From the NCBI GenBank assembly GCA_005878485.1, contig VBMG01000044.1, positions 1-32,122 on the forward strand: a DNA stretch of 32,122 bases. The letters run 5' to 3'. The translations under genes and the position numbers were made by a program. This stretch comes from Methanobacteriota archaeon (GTDB lineage Archaea; Thermoplasmatota; Thermoplasmata; RBG-16-68-12). Below, in pieces: positions 1 to 8,975 of this stretch. Below the pieces are notes generated by a model. The model saw nothing but the letters and a program-made list of their open reading frames with translations. It was not told the origin of the DNA and ran no database searches. How positions within the stretch are numbered: position 1 is the first letter of the stretch; each line of letters opens with the position of its first letter.

Positions 1-567
1 GACGCGTCGGGGAGCTCCGACCGGCCGACCTTGTTGTTCGCGGGGAGACTCCTCGCGATGAAGGGTATCGAGACCCTCCTTCGGGCGATGGCCCGCCTCG
101 ATCCATCCGTCCGGCTGCTGCTCGCGGGACCGGGCGACCAGGGACCCTGGAAGGCGCTCGCATACGACTTGGGCCTGACGAGTGATCGGTGCGAATTCTT
201 GGGGCGGGTGCCGTACGAGTCGATGCCAACCCTCTACCGCCAAGTCGACGCGGTCGTCTTGCCGAGCTTCACGGAGAGTTGCCCGATGGTCGCGCTCGAG
301 GCGATGGCGTGTGGCACGCCTCTGATCGCCGCGGACGTTGGCGGCGTATCCGAAATCGTGCGGGATGGAGAGACGGGCTGGCTCTTCCCGGCCGGTGACA
401 CCCACGGCCTCGTGTCGTGCATCGAGGCTGTCCTCGGAAACGCGGTTCGCACGGAACGCGTCCGCCTCCGAGCCCGCGCATGGGCAGAAGCGAACGCCTC
501 GATCGATCGGATGGCGGAACAGACGTTCCGGTTTTACGAGCGGCTCCTTGGGGGGGAGGCGTCGTGA
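1..567 (+). CDS. Glycosyltransferase family 4 (C-terminal part; 5' end outside window)
   Basis: Frame is open to the window edge (DASGSSDRPTLLFAGRLLAMKGIETLLRA...). GT4 C-terminal pattern: LFAGRL..KG...LL.A, LPSFTESCPMVALEAMACGTPLIA.DVGG..EIV. Confidence 0.9.
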   Translation, partial: DASGSSDRPTLLFAGRLLAMKGIETLLRAMARLDPSVRLLLAGPGDQGPWKALAYDLGLTSDRCEFLGRVPYESMPTLYRQVDAVVLPSFTESCPMVALEAMACGTPLIAADVGGVSEIVRDGETGWLFPAGDTHGLVSCIEAVLGNAVRTERVRLRARAWAEANASIDRMAEQTFRFYERLLGGEAS

Positions 568-2000
568 ACGTCGCGATCGTCAACCCGCCCCGGTTCGACG
601 GCGACTCCGTCGTCCGCGAGGAACGCTGTGAAGTGGTCGAACGCTACTCGGTCCTCGAACCGTACAGCTTGCTCCAGCTCGCGTCGCTCCTCCTCGCGGA
701 GGGCCACCGCGTGCGGTTGCTCGATGCGAACGGGGAAAACGCCACGTTTCCCGAGGTGGAGTCGTGGTTGCGGAGCGCCCCGTACGATGCGTTGATCTTG
801 CGATTCACACCGACGACGTTTGACCACGACCTGCGCGTGGCGGCGCTTTCGAAGCGGATCCACCCGGAAGCCCGCACGATCGGCATTTGCTGGACCCTTC
901 GCACGATGCCGACCGAGGTCCTCCGGGAGGCTCTGCCGCTCGACATCTACCTGCGTCACGAATACGAGAGCGTCGGGCCGCCTCTCATCAACGCGCTCGA
1001 GGATGGCGGGCGGCTCGACCTCGTGCCCGGCATCGCGTACCGGGAGAACAGCCACGTTGCGGTCACGGACAACGCCCGGCCCATTGCGGACTACGACGCG
1101 ATCCCCCTTCCCGCGTACCAGCTCCTGGACTCCCTCGATCCGTACTTCATTTCGGCGCCTGCATGTCGGCCGTTCACAATCCTGTACGCGAGCAAAGGAT
1201 GTCCGTTCGCGTGCTCCTTTTGCACGGTCGCCAAGACGGCGTGGAAGTACCGTTCCGCGGACAGCGTGCTGGAGGAACTCGGCCACCTTCGGGACCACTA
1301 CCGGATCCGGACCGTCTCGTTCTTCGACGAGACCTTCACGATGAACAAGAAGCGGGTCCGAGAGCTCTGCGAAGGGATCCGCCGCGAGCGGATCGACATC
1401 CGATGGTATTGCAACACCCGCGTCCACCTCGTGGACCCGGACCTCCTGAGGACGATGCGTTCGGCGGGATGCAGCGGCATCTCTTTCGGGGTCGAATCCG
1501 GGAACCAGCAGATTCTGAACAGCGTGAGCAAACAGGCGACGGTTGCCCAGGCGGAACAAGCGATCCGATGGGCCAAGGAGGCGCACATCAAGACGTACTG
1601 CGCGTTCATCCTCGGGTTGCCTGGAGAGACGGGAGAGACCGCGATGGACACGATCCGGTTTGCCCTCCGGACGCTCCCCAACGGGGCTCAGTTCAATGTG
1701 CTCGCCCCGTACCCGGGGACGGAGCTGTACGAGACGCTGCAGGCGAGCGGTGCCCTGCCGGACATCAACTGGCGCGGCTTGTATCAGGATAGTGCCGTCG
1801 TCGGGACGGATGGGTTGTCGAAGGCCGAGCTCAATCGACTCCGGAAGCTCGCGTACACGAAGCTCTACTTCAGCCCACGGTGGTGGTGGCAAAACCTCCG
1901 ATCCGCCCTCGAGAGCCGGGACGATTTCGAGCTCGCCTCGCGGTACGGCCTCCGGGTCTTGTCGAACTACTTCGTCCACGGGATGCAAGGGTCTCATTAG
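564..2000 (+). CDS. B12-binding domain radical SAM protein
   Basis: GTG at 564 overlaps the upstream stop (GTGA). MNVAIVNPPRFDG... cobalamin-binding-like N-terminus; CPFACSFC (CxxxCxxC) cluster motif; GVESGNQQILNSV and FILGLPGET typical of radical SAM family. The track start at 417 is probably too early. Confidence 0.9.
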   Translation: MNVAIVNPPRFDGDSVVREERCEVVERYSVLEPYSLLQLASLLLAEGHRVRLLDANGENATFPEVESWLRSAPYDALILRFTPTTFDHDLRVAALSKRIHPEARTIGICWTLRTMPTEVLREALPLDIYLRHEYESVGPPLINALEDGGRLDLVPGIAYRENSHVAVTDNARPIADYDAIPLPAYQLLDSLDPYFISAPACRPFTILYASKGCPFACSFCTVAKTAWKYRSADSVLEELGHLRDHYRIRTVSFFDETFTMNKKRVRELCEGIRRERIDIRWYCNTRVHLVDPDLLRTMRSAGCSGISFGVESGNQQILNSVSKQATVAQAEQAIRWAKEAHIKTYCAFILGLPGETGETAMDTIRFALRTLPNGAQFNVLAPYPGTELYETLQASGALPDINWRGLYQDSAVVGTDGLSKAELNRLRKLAYTKLYFSPRWWWQNLRSALESRDDFELASRYGLRVLSNYFVHGMQGSH

Positions 2001-2033
2001 GGATTCGATGGACTCTCTTGTCGCGAAGGTGGA

Positions 2034-2198
2034 ATGATGAGCCTTCGATTCGTGGAGTTCGAATTCGATGGCTTCCCGGCGTTCGGTCAACTTCCTAGAG
2101 GGGCCCGGGTCGTGGGCGCGAAGTACGACTGTGGCTGCGAGTGGCGCCGGGTCGGCAACAACAAGATGCAGGTGTACTGTCGGATTCACAGCGCCTGA
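2034..2198 (+). CDS. 54-aa Cys/His microprotein (putative zinc-binding; not in supplied ORF track)
   Basis: ATG at 2034 (or 2037), TGA at 2196-2198; MMSLRFVEFEFDGFPAFGQLPRGARVVGAKYDCGCEWRRVGNNKMQVYCRIHSA. AAGGTGG Shine-Dalgarno-like sequence just upstream; CxC...CxxH arrangement. Confidence 0.6.
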   Translation: MMSLRFVEFEFDGFPAFGQLPRGARVVGAKYDCGCEWRRVGNNKMQVYCRIHSA

Positions 2199-2301
2199 CT
2201 TTCCCTGCGACGACCCGGGACATAACCGAGGCGGGTTGTTGCGGAACCCTTCGATGTCTGGGTGTAATCCGATCAGACCGCGTTGATTCTGTGAGAATCC
2301 C

Positions 2302-3249
2302 CTATTGTCGTGCGGGACGGGAACTCGTCTTCGCCGCCCTCCAGCCGAACAGCGTCCCAAGAAACGAACTTCGAGAGACCGACCAGGTCGTTCGAACGAG
2401 AGATCTCGGCCCGCGAGCGCGGAATCGACCTCGATCGCTGCGCGGACTACGGCTCATCGCGATGAGTTCGATGAGCAAAGCGCAAAATCTCGCGAAGTAC
2501 TCGGCCTTGCTGACTCCCAGAGATCCGGCGTGCCTTGCAATGAGGTAAGCGCCGCTCCAGGCGTATTGGGGCAGATTGGGACCGAGGGTTTCGCGGGCAG
2601 GCCCCCACGAACGACGGTGCCAGACGATCGCTTCCGGCGCATCCGTCACCCGGACCCCGCTCAAGGTGAGCTTGATTCCGATGTCGTGATCGTCGAATCC
2701 GTAGGCGAGGTTCTCGTCGAATCCACCCACCGCTTCCAGCCAGGACTTTCGGAATGCCATGTTGCAGCCGGCGGGGCAGAGGTGAAGGTCTCGAAGCCAA
2801 AACCGGAAGCTGCCGTCGCTGATGATCCGGCCGTCCTCCGGATCTCGCACCTGCCCGGCGAGCGCGGTTGTTCCGTCTTGGAAGTGCTTCGCGATGCTCT
2901 CGATCCAGCGCGGATCCGCGATCGCATCGTCGTCGATGAATGCGACCCACTCGCCTCGCGCGGAGGACCATCCCAGGTTTCTCGCGTTCCCGAGTCCGGC
3001 TCGCCCGTGTTGCCACACGACGCGGGTTGTGAGTCCCTGGGATCCCAGGTCGTCTACGGCGTGCGCCGTGTCAGCGTCTCCCTCGACCCCGACGACGAGG
3101 ATTTCCCTCGGCAGGACGGACTGGTCGGACAGGCCTTTCAAACAACGACGAAGCCGTTCGGGCCGCTTCCAGGAGCAGACGACGACGCTGAGACCACCGT
3201 CCACCGACGTCGCTTCCCCAAGGATGGGGTCGATCCGACTTGCTGGCAT
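2302..3249 (-). CDS. Glycosyltransferase family 2
   Basis: MPASRIDPILGEATSVDGGLSVVVCSWKRPERLRRCLKGL..., GNARNLGWSSARGEWVAFIDDDAIADPRWIE (GT2 DxD-like), GFDENLAYGFDDHDIGIKL. Start placed at the ATG at 3247-3249 after the neighbouring gene's stop. Confidence 0.88.
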   Translation of the reverse strand: MPASRIDPILGEATSVDGGLSVVVCSWKRPERLRRCLKGLSDQSVLPREILVVGVEGDADTAHAVDDLGSQGLTTRVVWQHGRAGLGNARNLGWSSARGEWVAFIDDDAIADPRWIESIAKHFQDGTTALAGQVRDPEDGRIISDGSFRFWLRDLHLCPAGCNMAFRKSWLEAVGGFDENLAYGFDDHDIGIKLTLSGVRVTDAPEAIVWHRRSWGPARETLGPNLPQYAWSGAYLIARHAGSLGVSKAEYFARFCALLIELIAMSRSPRSDRGRFRARGPRSLVRTTWSVSRSSFLGTLFGWRAAKTSSRPARQ

Positions 3250-3254
3250 CGCGT

Positions 3255-4211
3255 TCAACGGACCAACACCTTGTTCCAGCGACCTCCGATCGCGTCTCGG
3301 AAGTTCCGTCCCATCGCCCGGCCGCTGAAGGAGAACCGCTTTCCATCCACCAGGGTGCGGTCCCCCACGGACGACAGCGTGTGAATGCCCTGCCGACGCG
3401 GCCCATCGCGGAAAGGGCTGACGACGGCGACTTGCTCCTCGCGAAATTCCTTTGTCGTCAGGCGGACAATCCGGTTCAGGACCACGGAGCCCCCGTACGT
3501 TTCCGAACAGTCTTGGGCGGGGCGGTACAGCTCCCCGTCGAAACGGAACGGAGTGCCGGCGGGGGCGGAGGACCGAATGTCTGTTTTCACGGGGTTCGCC
3601 TCGTGCGGCTGCCAAGGACCGAGGAGTTCGGGGGCGTGCCAGATCCGGAGCTTCGCGAAAAGGCCGTCCTCCGCATCCGTGTGCATGAGCCAAAACCGGC
3701 CCTCGTGTTCGAAGACGGTGTTGTCAACCGCGGCGACTCCCCGGATGAGGGTCGCTTCCTTGGTCCACCGATGGGGGAACTCGACCGCACGGTAAAGCGC
3801 CACCTCGCGACCCTGCGAGGTCTCCGGGATGCAGAACACCGTCCCCCGTCGCTCGACCAGGTAGGGATAGGATGCGTGGAACGGGAGGTCGAGGACGACC
3901 TGCGGATCCGAGACGCCCCCCTTTGCGTCCAGGCTTGCGGACGAAATCACCCCTTTGCGGGTTCCGAGGTCGAACTCCTCGAAGAGGACCTCCAGGCCGT
4001 GTCCCCTCGGGAGCCCAAAGGGATCCGCTAGATACTTGCCGCGGCCCGGGAGCGGAAACCAGTGGACATCGGGTCTCGAATCGGGCTCAAGAAAGGAATG
4101 GATGGGCGCGTCGACGATTCCGATATGCCAGTGCTCGTGGCGGAACGCGAGGGTGTACTCCTCCCGGAGGAACTCTCGGACTCTTCGAGCGGCAACGGGG
4201 ACCTGACTCAC
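3255..4211 (-). CDS. GINT1 N-terminal-domain-like / beta-propeller glycan-processing protein
   Basis: EYTLAFRHEHWHIGIVDAPI...WFPLPGRGKYLADPFGLPRG...LEVLFEEFD...ASYPYLVERRGTVFCIPETSQGREVALYRAVEFPHRW...DNTVFEHEGRFWLMHTDAE. Matches remembered features of the glucosamine inositolphosphorylceramide transferase 1 N-terminal family. GTG start at 4211 is a guess; the track ORF extends to 4667. Confidence 0.6.
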   Translation of the reverse strand: MSQVPVAARRVREFLREEYTLAFRHEHWHIGIVDAPIHSFLEPDSRPDVHWFPLPGRGKYLADPFGLPRGHGLEVLFEEFDLGTRKGVISSASLDAKGGVSDPQVVLDLPFHASYPYLVERRGTVFCIPETSQGREVALYRAVEFPHRWTKEATLIRGVAAVDNTVFEHEGRFWLMHTDAEDGLFAKLRIWHAPELLGPWQPHEANPVKTDIRSSAPAGTPFRFDGELYRPAQDCSETYGGSVVLNRIVRLTTKEFREEQVAVVSPFRDGPRRQGIHTLSSVGDRTLVDGKRFSFSGRAMGRNFRDAIGGRWNKVLVR

Positions 4212-4574
4212 GCAATTCGCACGAGATTGTCGAGGACGGATATCGGACTCATCGCTTACATCCGACGCGTTCTCCTCCACCTCGAACACGACCCGTGTCG
4301 CTCGTGTCGCACGGAGCCTTGAGGACCGTTGATTCTCTGGAAGAGGTCGGATAGGTGGAAGACTGACGCTCGTCTTGGCAGGCCCGCGACCAATCCTCAC
4401 GGTTCGGCGGCCGTGGCGCGTCGGCTTGCGAATCCTCGAGGAGGGCTCCGTGTGGGATCGCTGGAGGCGTGAAGCGATCCACGGCGCCGAATCGACTGAC
4501 GAATGTCCCCCATCCTCCGCACGGACGCACTCTGGACTGGATCCCCATCCCCCGCAGGCGGGTGAAACGGTCCG

Positions 4575-5669
4575 ATGAGCGAGGCTCCTCGGATCGGGAT
4601 GCTCACTCCGCATGTCGGACTGTGCCCCGCTGACGGGGTTGAGGTATTCAATCAATACCTCCAGCATGCCCTAGGAAACCTGGAGATCTTCGTGGACTCG
4701 CTCCCGGACGGGCATCGGCATATCGACGAGCTCGATCGGGTCGGCCTCGAGCTGCCCTACCAGGCGTTGCACGCGGCCCGCGTCCTGGCCCGACGACATC
4801 GGGAGGAGCCGTTCCAGCTCATCATCTGCAACGGAGTCCATGGGTGGCCCCCTTCCTTGACGAGGCTCGGCGTGCCGTTGGTCCAAGTGTACCACCTCAC
4901 GATGGCGGGGCTTGCCCGGAACGCGCTCCCCATCCGAAGTGATCGTCTGACGACGGGCCGGGTCACCGGTTTCTTTGACCGGTTGGCCGGGGTCGGCAAG
5001 CACGTCGTGGCCGTGAGCCACCGGGTGTTGCGCGAAGTCGAATCGTTCTACGGGCTCCGAGGGCGGGTCATCCCGAATGGCATCGACACGACGGCCTTCC
5101 GGCCGATGGGTCAGGCGCGCGCCCGCGACACATTGGGGCTACAGCCCGACGCCACCATTGGGCTTTTCGTCGGTCGCCCCGACCACACGAAGGGGTACGA
5201 TACCTTCCTCCGAGTTGCTCGCCGGATGCCTGAGGTTCAGTTCCTCGTGGCGGGCGGCTCCGGACCCGCCCAGGGAAACGTGCGGCCGCTGGGTCGGATC
5301 CCGCACTCCGACATGCCCTGGTGGTACTCGGCCTCCGACTTCTTCTTCCTCCCCTCCCGCTATGAAGGGTTCGGCCTTTCCACGATCGAAGCCCTCTCGT
5401 GCGATGTCCCGGTGGTCGTGAGCGAAGCCGCCTTTCCCTTCTCGGGGAATCGGTCTGAATGCGGAATCGTCGTGGACGGGGATCGGGAGCAGGACTTCGT
5501 CCAAGCGATTCATCAGGTGGTGGGCGATGGGGACTCCTTCTCCCCGCGTGAATTCGCCGCCCCCCGGTTTTCCATCAAGGTGTTCGAAGACACTTGGCGC
5601 GCGTTCATCGATTCGCTCCTCGGCGTGGGCGACGGTTCCTTCCAGTCCACTCCGGAGGCAAATTCGTGA
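4575..5669 (+). CDS. Glycosyltransferase family 4
   Basis: IGMLTPHVGLCPADGVEVFNQYLQHAL N-terminus; VIPNGIDTTAFRP; GLFVGRPDHTKGYDTFLRVA; LPSRYEGFGLSTIEALSCDVPVVVSE. Confidence 0.92.
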   Translation: MSEAPRIGMLTPHVGLCPADGVEVFNQYLQHALGNLEIFVDSLPDGHRHIDELDRVGLELPYQALHAARVLARRHREEPFQLIICNGVHGWPPSLTRLGVPLVQVYHLTMAGLARNALPIRSDRLTTGRVTGFFDRLAGVGKHVVAVSHRVLREVESFYGLRGRVIPNGIDTTAFRPMGQARARDTLGLQPDATIGLFVGRPDHTKGYDTFLRVARRMPEVQFLVAGGSGPAQGNVRPLGRIPHSDMPWWYSASDFFFLPSRYEGFGLSTIEALSCDVPVVVSEAAFPFSGNRSECGIVVDGDREQDFVQAIHQVVGDGDSFSPREFAAPRFSIKVFEDTWRAFIDSLLGVGDGSFQSTPEANS

Positions 5670-7168
5670 CCGCCGAGTCGCCGCACGTTTGGAACCGCAG
5701 CGGGCCTGGGCGGGCGGCGGTGAGGGCCCAGCCGAGCGAAGCGGGAAGATTTGGGCGAAACTTCGGGTTTGCCGCCCTCGGCCAGCTCGTTGCCCAGGTC
5801 TTCACATTGGTGCTATCGATTTTCGTGGCGAGGCGGCTCGGAGTGAGCGCCTACGGAATTTTCGTCTTCGGCTTCGCGTTCCCGAGTTGGTTCCTCCTGT
5901 TAGTCTCGCTCGGATTGGATGAGGCGATTTCGAAGAACGTCGCGGCGGATCGGTCCCGCGCAAGCAGGTACCTCACGACCGTCCTGCTCCTTCGACTTCT
6001 GCTTGGGGCGATCGCTCTCGTTGCAATGTGGGTTGGCATCCAAATCGTGTTGACCGATCCGTTGGCGAGGACGGTCACCATGCTGCTCGGGACCGCCAGC
6101 GTCATCGCCGCATACGCGAACACGTTCAGCTCGATCTTCCGGGCCTTCGAACGATTCGAGTATCCGGCCTTGGTCACGGTTATCGAGCGATCGGTCACCG
6201 TGGGAATATCTCTCGTCCTCTTGCTCCTCGGCCGCGGCCTCCTTGAGGTCTGCGTCGCGTTCTTGATCGGCAGCCTGACGACATTGGCCCTTTCCGGTAT
6301 CATCGCAACGAGGAAGTTCGCATTCTTCGCCAGGACCGTCAACGCGCAGACCTTGGAGGAAGTCGTGAAGACGGCGATCCCCTTCGGACTCGCCAATGCC
6401 GTCGCGACGTTCGTCTACACGACCGGGCTCGTCCTCCTGACGATCTTGCGAGATTCTGCTTCGACGGGTCTCTTCAACGCCGCGTTCACGTTGCTGTTCG
6501 GATTGTTCTCGTTTCTGTCCATCCTGAGCAGCACGCTGCTGCCGATGATGTCCCGGCTAAGCCAAGAATCCCGACGGAAGCTCGCCGCGGCCCTCCAGAG
6601 GATTCAGAAGCTGGCACTCATCGGTGGGGTACCGCTGGCGTTGGGCGGCTGGTTCTACGCGGACGCGATCATCACGCTGTTCTACGGCCCCGCCTTTCTT
6701 CCCGCGGCGGACAGCTTCCGGATCCTCGTCTTCAGTTTTTGTGTCGACACGGCCATGATGGGCAACGCACCCGCTCTTGCGGCAATCGGCCAGATGAAGC
6801 TGGTCTTGTACATTGGCTGTGTGGCTTCCGTGAGTACGATCACGCTGAGCCTCTTGCTCATCCCGCCCTTCGGAGCGGTGGGCGCCGCGTACGCGTTCTT
6901 TGCTTCCCATCTCTTGGCCGCCGGGCTCGGTGCTCTTGCCGTCCGGCGCCTGATCGCGCCCCTCGGGACATCGAGGATGATGGTCAAATCCGTCTTCGCG
7001 GGCTTTGTGATGCTGTTCGTCTTGGTCGCGATCCCACCGCTGCCGCTCTTGCTTGGAGTCGCAGCCGGCGCAGGGGTCTACTTCGCCGTCCTGTTCGCGA
7101 TCCGGGGCGCGTCGAAGGAAGATCGGGCCCTGGTGGGGGAAGCCCTCCGCGGAGCCTTCACGCGGTAG
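5666..7168 (+). CDS. Polysaccharide/lipid-linked oligosaccharide flippase (Wzx/MATE-like)
   Basis: Multi-pass hydrophobic protein, FGRNFGFAALGQLVAQVFTLVLSIFVARRLGVSAYGIFVFGFAF.... GTG at 5666 overlaps the upstream TGA, with GGAGG 8 nt before it. Confidence 0.85.
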   Translation: MTAESPHVWNRSGPGRAAVRAQPSEAGRFGRNFGFAALGQLVAQVFTLVLSIFVARRLGVSAYGIFVFGFAFPSWFLLLVSLGLDEAISKNVAADRSRASRYLTTVLLLRLLLGAIALVAMWVGIQIVLTDPLARTVTMLLGTASVIAAYANTFSSIFRAFERFEYPALVTVIERSVTVGISLVLLLLGRGLLEVCVAFLIGSLTTLALSGIIATRKFAFFARTVNAQTLEEVVKTAIPFGLANAVATFVYTTGLVLLTILRDSASTGLFNAAFTLLFGLFSFLSILSSTLLPMMSRLSQESRRKLAAALQRIQKLALIGGVPLALGGWFYADAIITLFYGPAFLPAADSFRILVFSFCVDTAMMGNAPALAAIGQMKLVLYIGCVASVSTITLSLLLIPPFGAVGAAYAFFASHLLAAGLGALAVRRLIAPLGTSRMMVKSVFAGFVMLFVLVAIPPLPLLLGVAAGAGVYFAVLFAIRGASKEDRALVGEALRGAFTR

Positions 7169-7372
7169 CCGGAGTTCTGCAGGCAGAAGGCATACAAACG
7201 GTTGCGGTCGGACGTCGGATTTTCCGTGCGAAGCTTGGATGGGTCACCCCGGTCCGTTGATCCGAATCGGTATCGTCTGCGGACGCAGTTGAAACCACGA
7301 CCTTGGCTTCCACGCCTTTGTCAAACTCAAGCGCGTGACCAAATCTATTAATACGCTCGCGGTCGATAAATC

Positions 7373-7390
7373 GTCAGACAGAGGTCTGAC
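7373..7390. promoter_or_regulatory. Palindrome GTCAGAC-AGAG-GTCTGAC, candidate operator
   Basis: Perfect 7-bp arms with a 4-nt spacer, ~20 nt downstream of a TATA-like CTATTAATA (7345-7353) and 13 nt upstream of ATG 7404. Confidence 0.5.
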
Positions 7391-7403
7391 CAACCTCACT
7401 GGG

Positions 7404-8540
7404 ATGGGTATGGGACTTCTTCGTTGGCTCCTCTGGCCCCGCCGTGCCAAAGACCGAGATGAAGAGCCACCGCGCCGACGGCGCACGGGAACGCCCCGGA
7501 GCCGATCCCACCAGCCCGGTGTCTACCGGATCGAAGTCGACAATGAGGCGGGTCGGTTTCACGGGGACGGGCCGCCGTTCTCGTTCTGGTCGTCGTCGCG
7601 TGTGATCCTGATCCTTTCCTTCCTCCTTTGGTGGATCCAGCCCGCCGGACCGATGATTGCGGGATACGTCGGCGGCCGCCGTGCCGGCTCTCCGATCAAG
7701 GCCGTCATCGCCGCGCTCATGCCCGTGTTTGCGATTTACATCGCGAACGCGGCGTACGCCCACAACTTTGCATCCCACCAGATCGACTTCGTCGCGTCCC
7801 TGCCCGCTGTGGTCAGCGACGGGGTTTCGAGCATCCTTCCGTTCCTCATTCCCTACAAGGAGTTCATGGTGTCGTACATGAAGGGCTTCGTCGAGGCCCT
7901 GACGACCACGTTCGGAATGGGGACGAACGGATACCTGATGGTCGTCATCTTCGCGTACATCGGCGGGCTCATCGCGGAACAGACCCGCCGCGAGCTCGTG
8001 TATCGCTCCGGGTCCGGGGCTTCGGTCGGCGTGAACCTCGTTCAGCCCCTCCTGGGGGCCCGACCCTACGTCGACGAGGACGATGAGGCGTACGACGAGG
8101 ACGAGGACATCCCCCGATCCCGACGGCCGGTCCGTGCAAGGGCCCATGGGCGCGCTGCGCCAATTGGGGCTCCGGGTCGGACCCACCATCGACGCGGGCG
8201 CGCAGACTACCTCGACTACTACCGGAAGGTTCCCGCCGAAGTCGACGAGTATGAAGGCGGTCACCGGCTCATCCGGGCCCGCCATCGGGATGACGATGAG
8301 CCGGACGACGATGACGGCGAGGAGGTCGTGGTCTCGCGCACGCATCGCGTTCACTCGAGCGCCGCGGAGGAGCGGCACGAACATCGCCGCGCGCCGCGCG
8401 CGCGGAGCGAAGATGACGAGGACGAGGAGCCTGGTGGACCAGCCCCACGTGCGACGCACGTCCGCAGCCAAGCGGAGGAACGCGCGATCCAACGATTCGT
8501 CGAACGGGCCTTGCGGAATTACGATCATTCGAAGCTCTGA
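7404..8540 (+). CDS. Membrane protein of unknown function with long charged C-terminal tail
   Basis: Hydrophobic segments (SSRVILILSFLLWWIQPAGPMIAGYVGGRRAGSPIKAVIAALMPVFAIYI..., GYLMVVIFAYIGGLI) followed by D/E/R-rich low complexity (DEDDEAYDEDEDIPRSRR, DDDEPDDDDGEE). The track start at 7335 would place the start upstream of the TATA-like element; ATG 7404 is preferred. Confidence 0.72.
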   Translation: MGMGLLRWLLWPRRAKDRDEEPPRRRRTGTPRSRSHQPGVYRIEVDNEAGRFHGDGPPFSFWSSSRVILILSFLLWWIQPAGPMIAGYVGGRRAGSPIKAVIAALMPVFAIYIANAAYAHNFASHQIDFVASLPAVVSDGVSSILPFLIPYKEFMVSYMKGFVEALTTTFGMGTNGYLMVVIFAYIGGLIAEQTRRELVYRSGSGASVGVNLVQPLLGARPYVDEDDEAYDEDEDIPRSRRPVRARAHGRAAPIGAPGRTHHRRGRADYLDYYRKVPAEVDEYEGGHRLIRARHRDDDEPDDDDGEEVVVSRTHRVHSSAAEERHEHRRAPRARSEDDEDEEPGGPAPRATHVRSQAEERAIQRFVERALRNYDHSKL

Positions 8541-8587
8541 GCGCGCAATGTTTTTATCGCACGCCCCCCTGGCCTGATTGTCTCCCC

Positions 8588-8902
8588 ATGTTCTGTCCGA
8601 AATGCGGCTCGCTCTTGTTTCCAGAGAAGGGGAAGGTACACTGTAATTCGTGCGGATACGAACGGTCCCTCTCTGGGAAGGACGCCACGATCACGAAGGT
8701 CGCACGGCCCGGGAAGGAGAAGCCGTCGGAGACGCTCGTCCTCGACGAGATCACGGAGACGCTCCCGAAAACGCGCGTCGAATGTCCTAAGTGCGGGCAC
8801 TACGAGGCGTTCTGGGTGATGCGGCAGACGCGGGCTGCAGACGAACCGACGACGCGCATTTATCGCTGTGTGAAATGCCAGCACACGTGGCGCGAATACT
8901 GA
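8588..8902 (+). CDS. tfs: Transcription factor S (TFIIS-like archaeal RNA polymerase cleavage factor)
   Basis: MFCPKCGSLLFPEKGKVHCNSCGY N-terminal zinc ribbon; ECPKCGHYEAFWVMRQTRAADEPTTRIYRCVKCQHTWREY C-terminal TFIIS ribbon with RxxDEPxTxxYRC. TATA-like TTTTTATC ~30 nt upstream. Confidence 0.93.
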   Translation: MFCPKCGSLLFPEKGKVHCNSCGYERSLSGKDATITKVARPGKEKPSETLVLDEITETLPKTRVECPKCGHYEAFWVMRQTRAADEPTTRIYRCVKCQHTWREY

Positions 8903-8975
8903 TTTCCGCCGGCGTCGCCCGGGAACCTTTATTATAGTCGACCGGATTTCCGAGCGAATTCTGGGGGAGGACGGG

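Noticed and set aside
2034-2198. Possible C/D box sRNA (ATGATGA ... CTGA)
   Set aside because: Box C-like and box D-like motifs are ~160 nt apart with no C'/D' arrangement; the ATGATG is better explained as the microprotein start.
534-2360. 608-aa minus-strand ORF opposite the radical SAM gene
   Set aside because: High-GC antisense frame; Arg/Pro/Val-rich composition with no family motifs, fully overlapped by a convincing gene.
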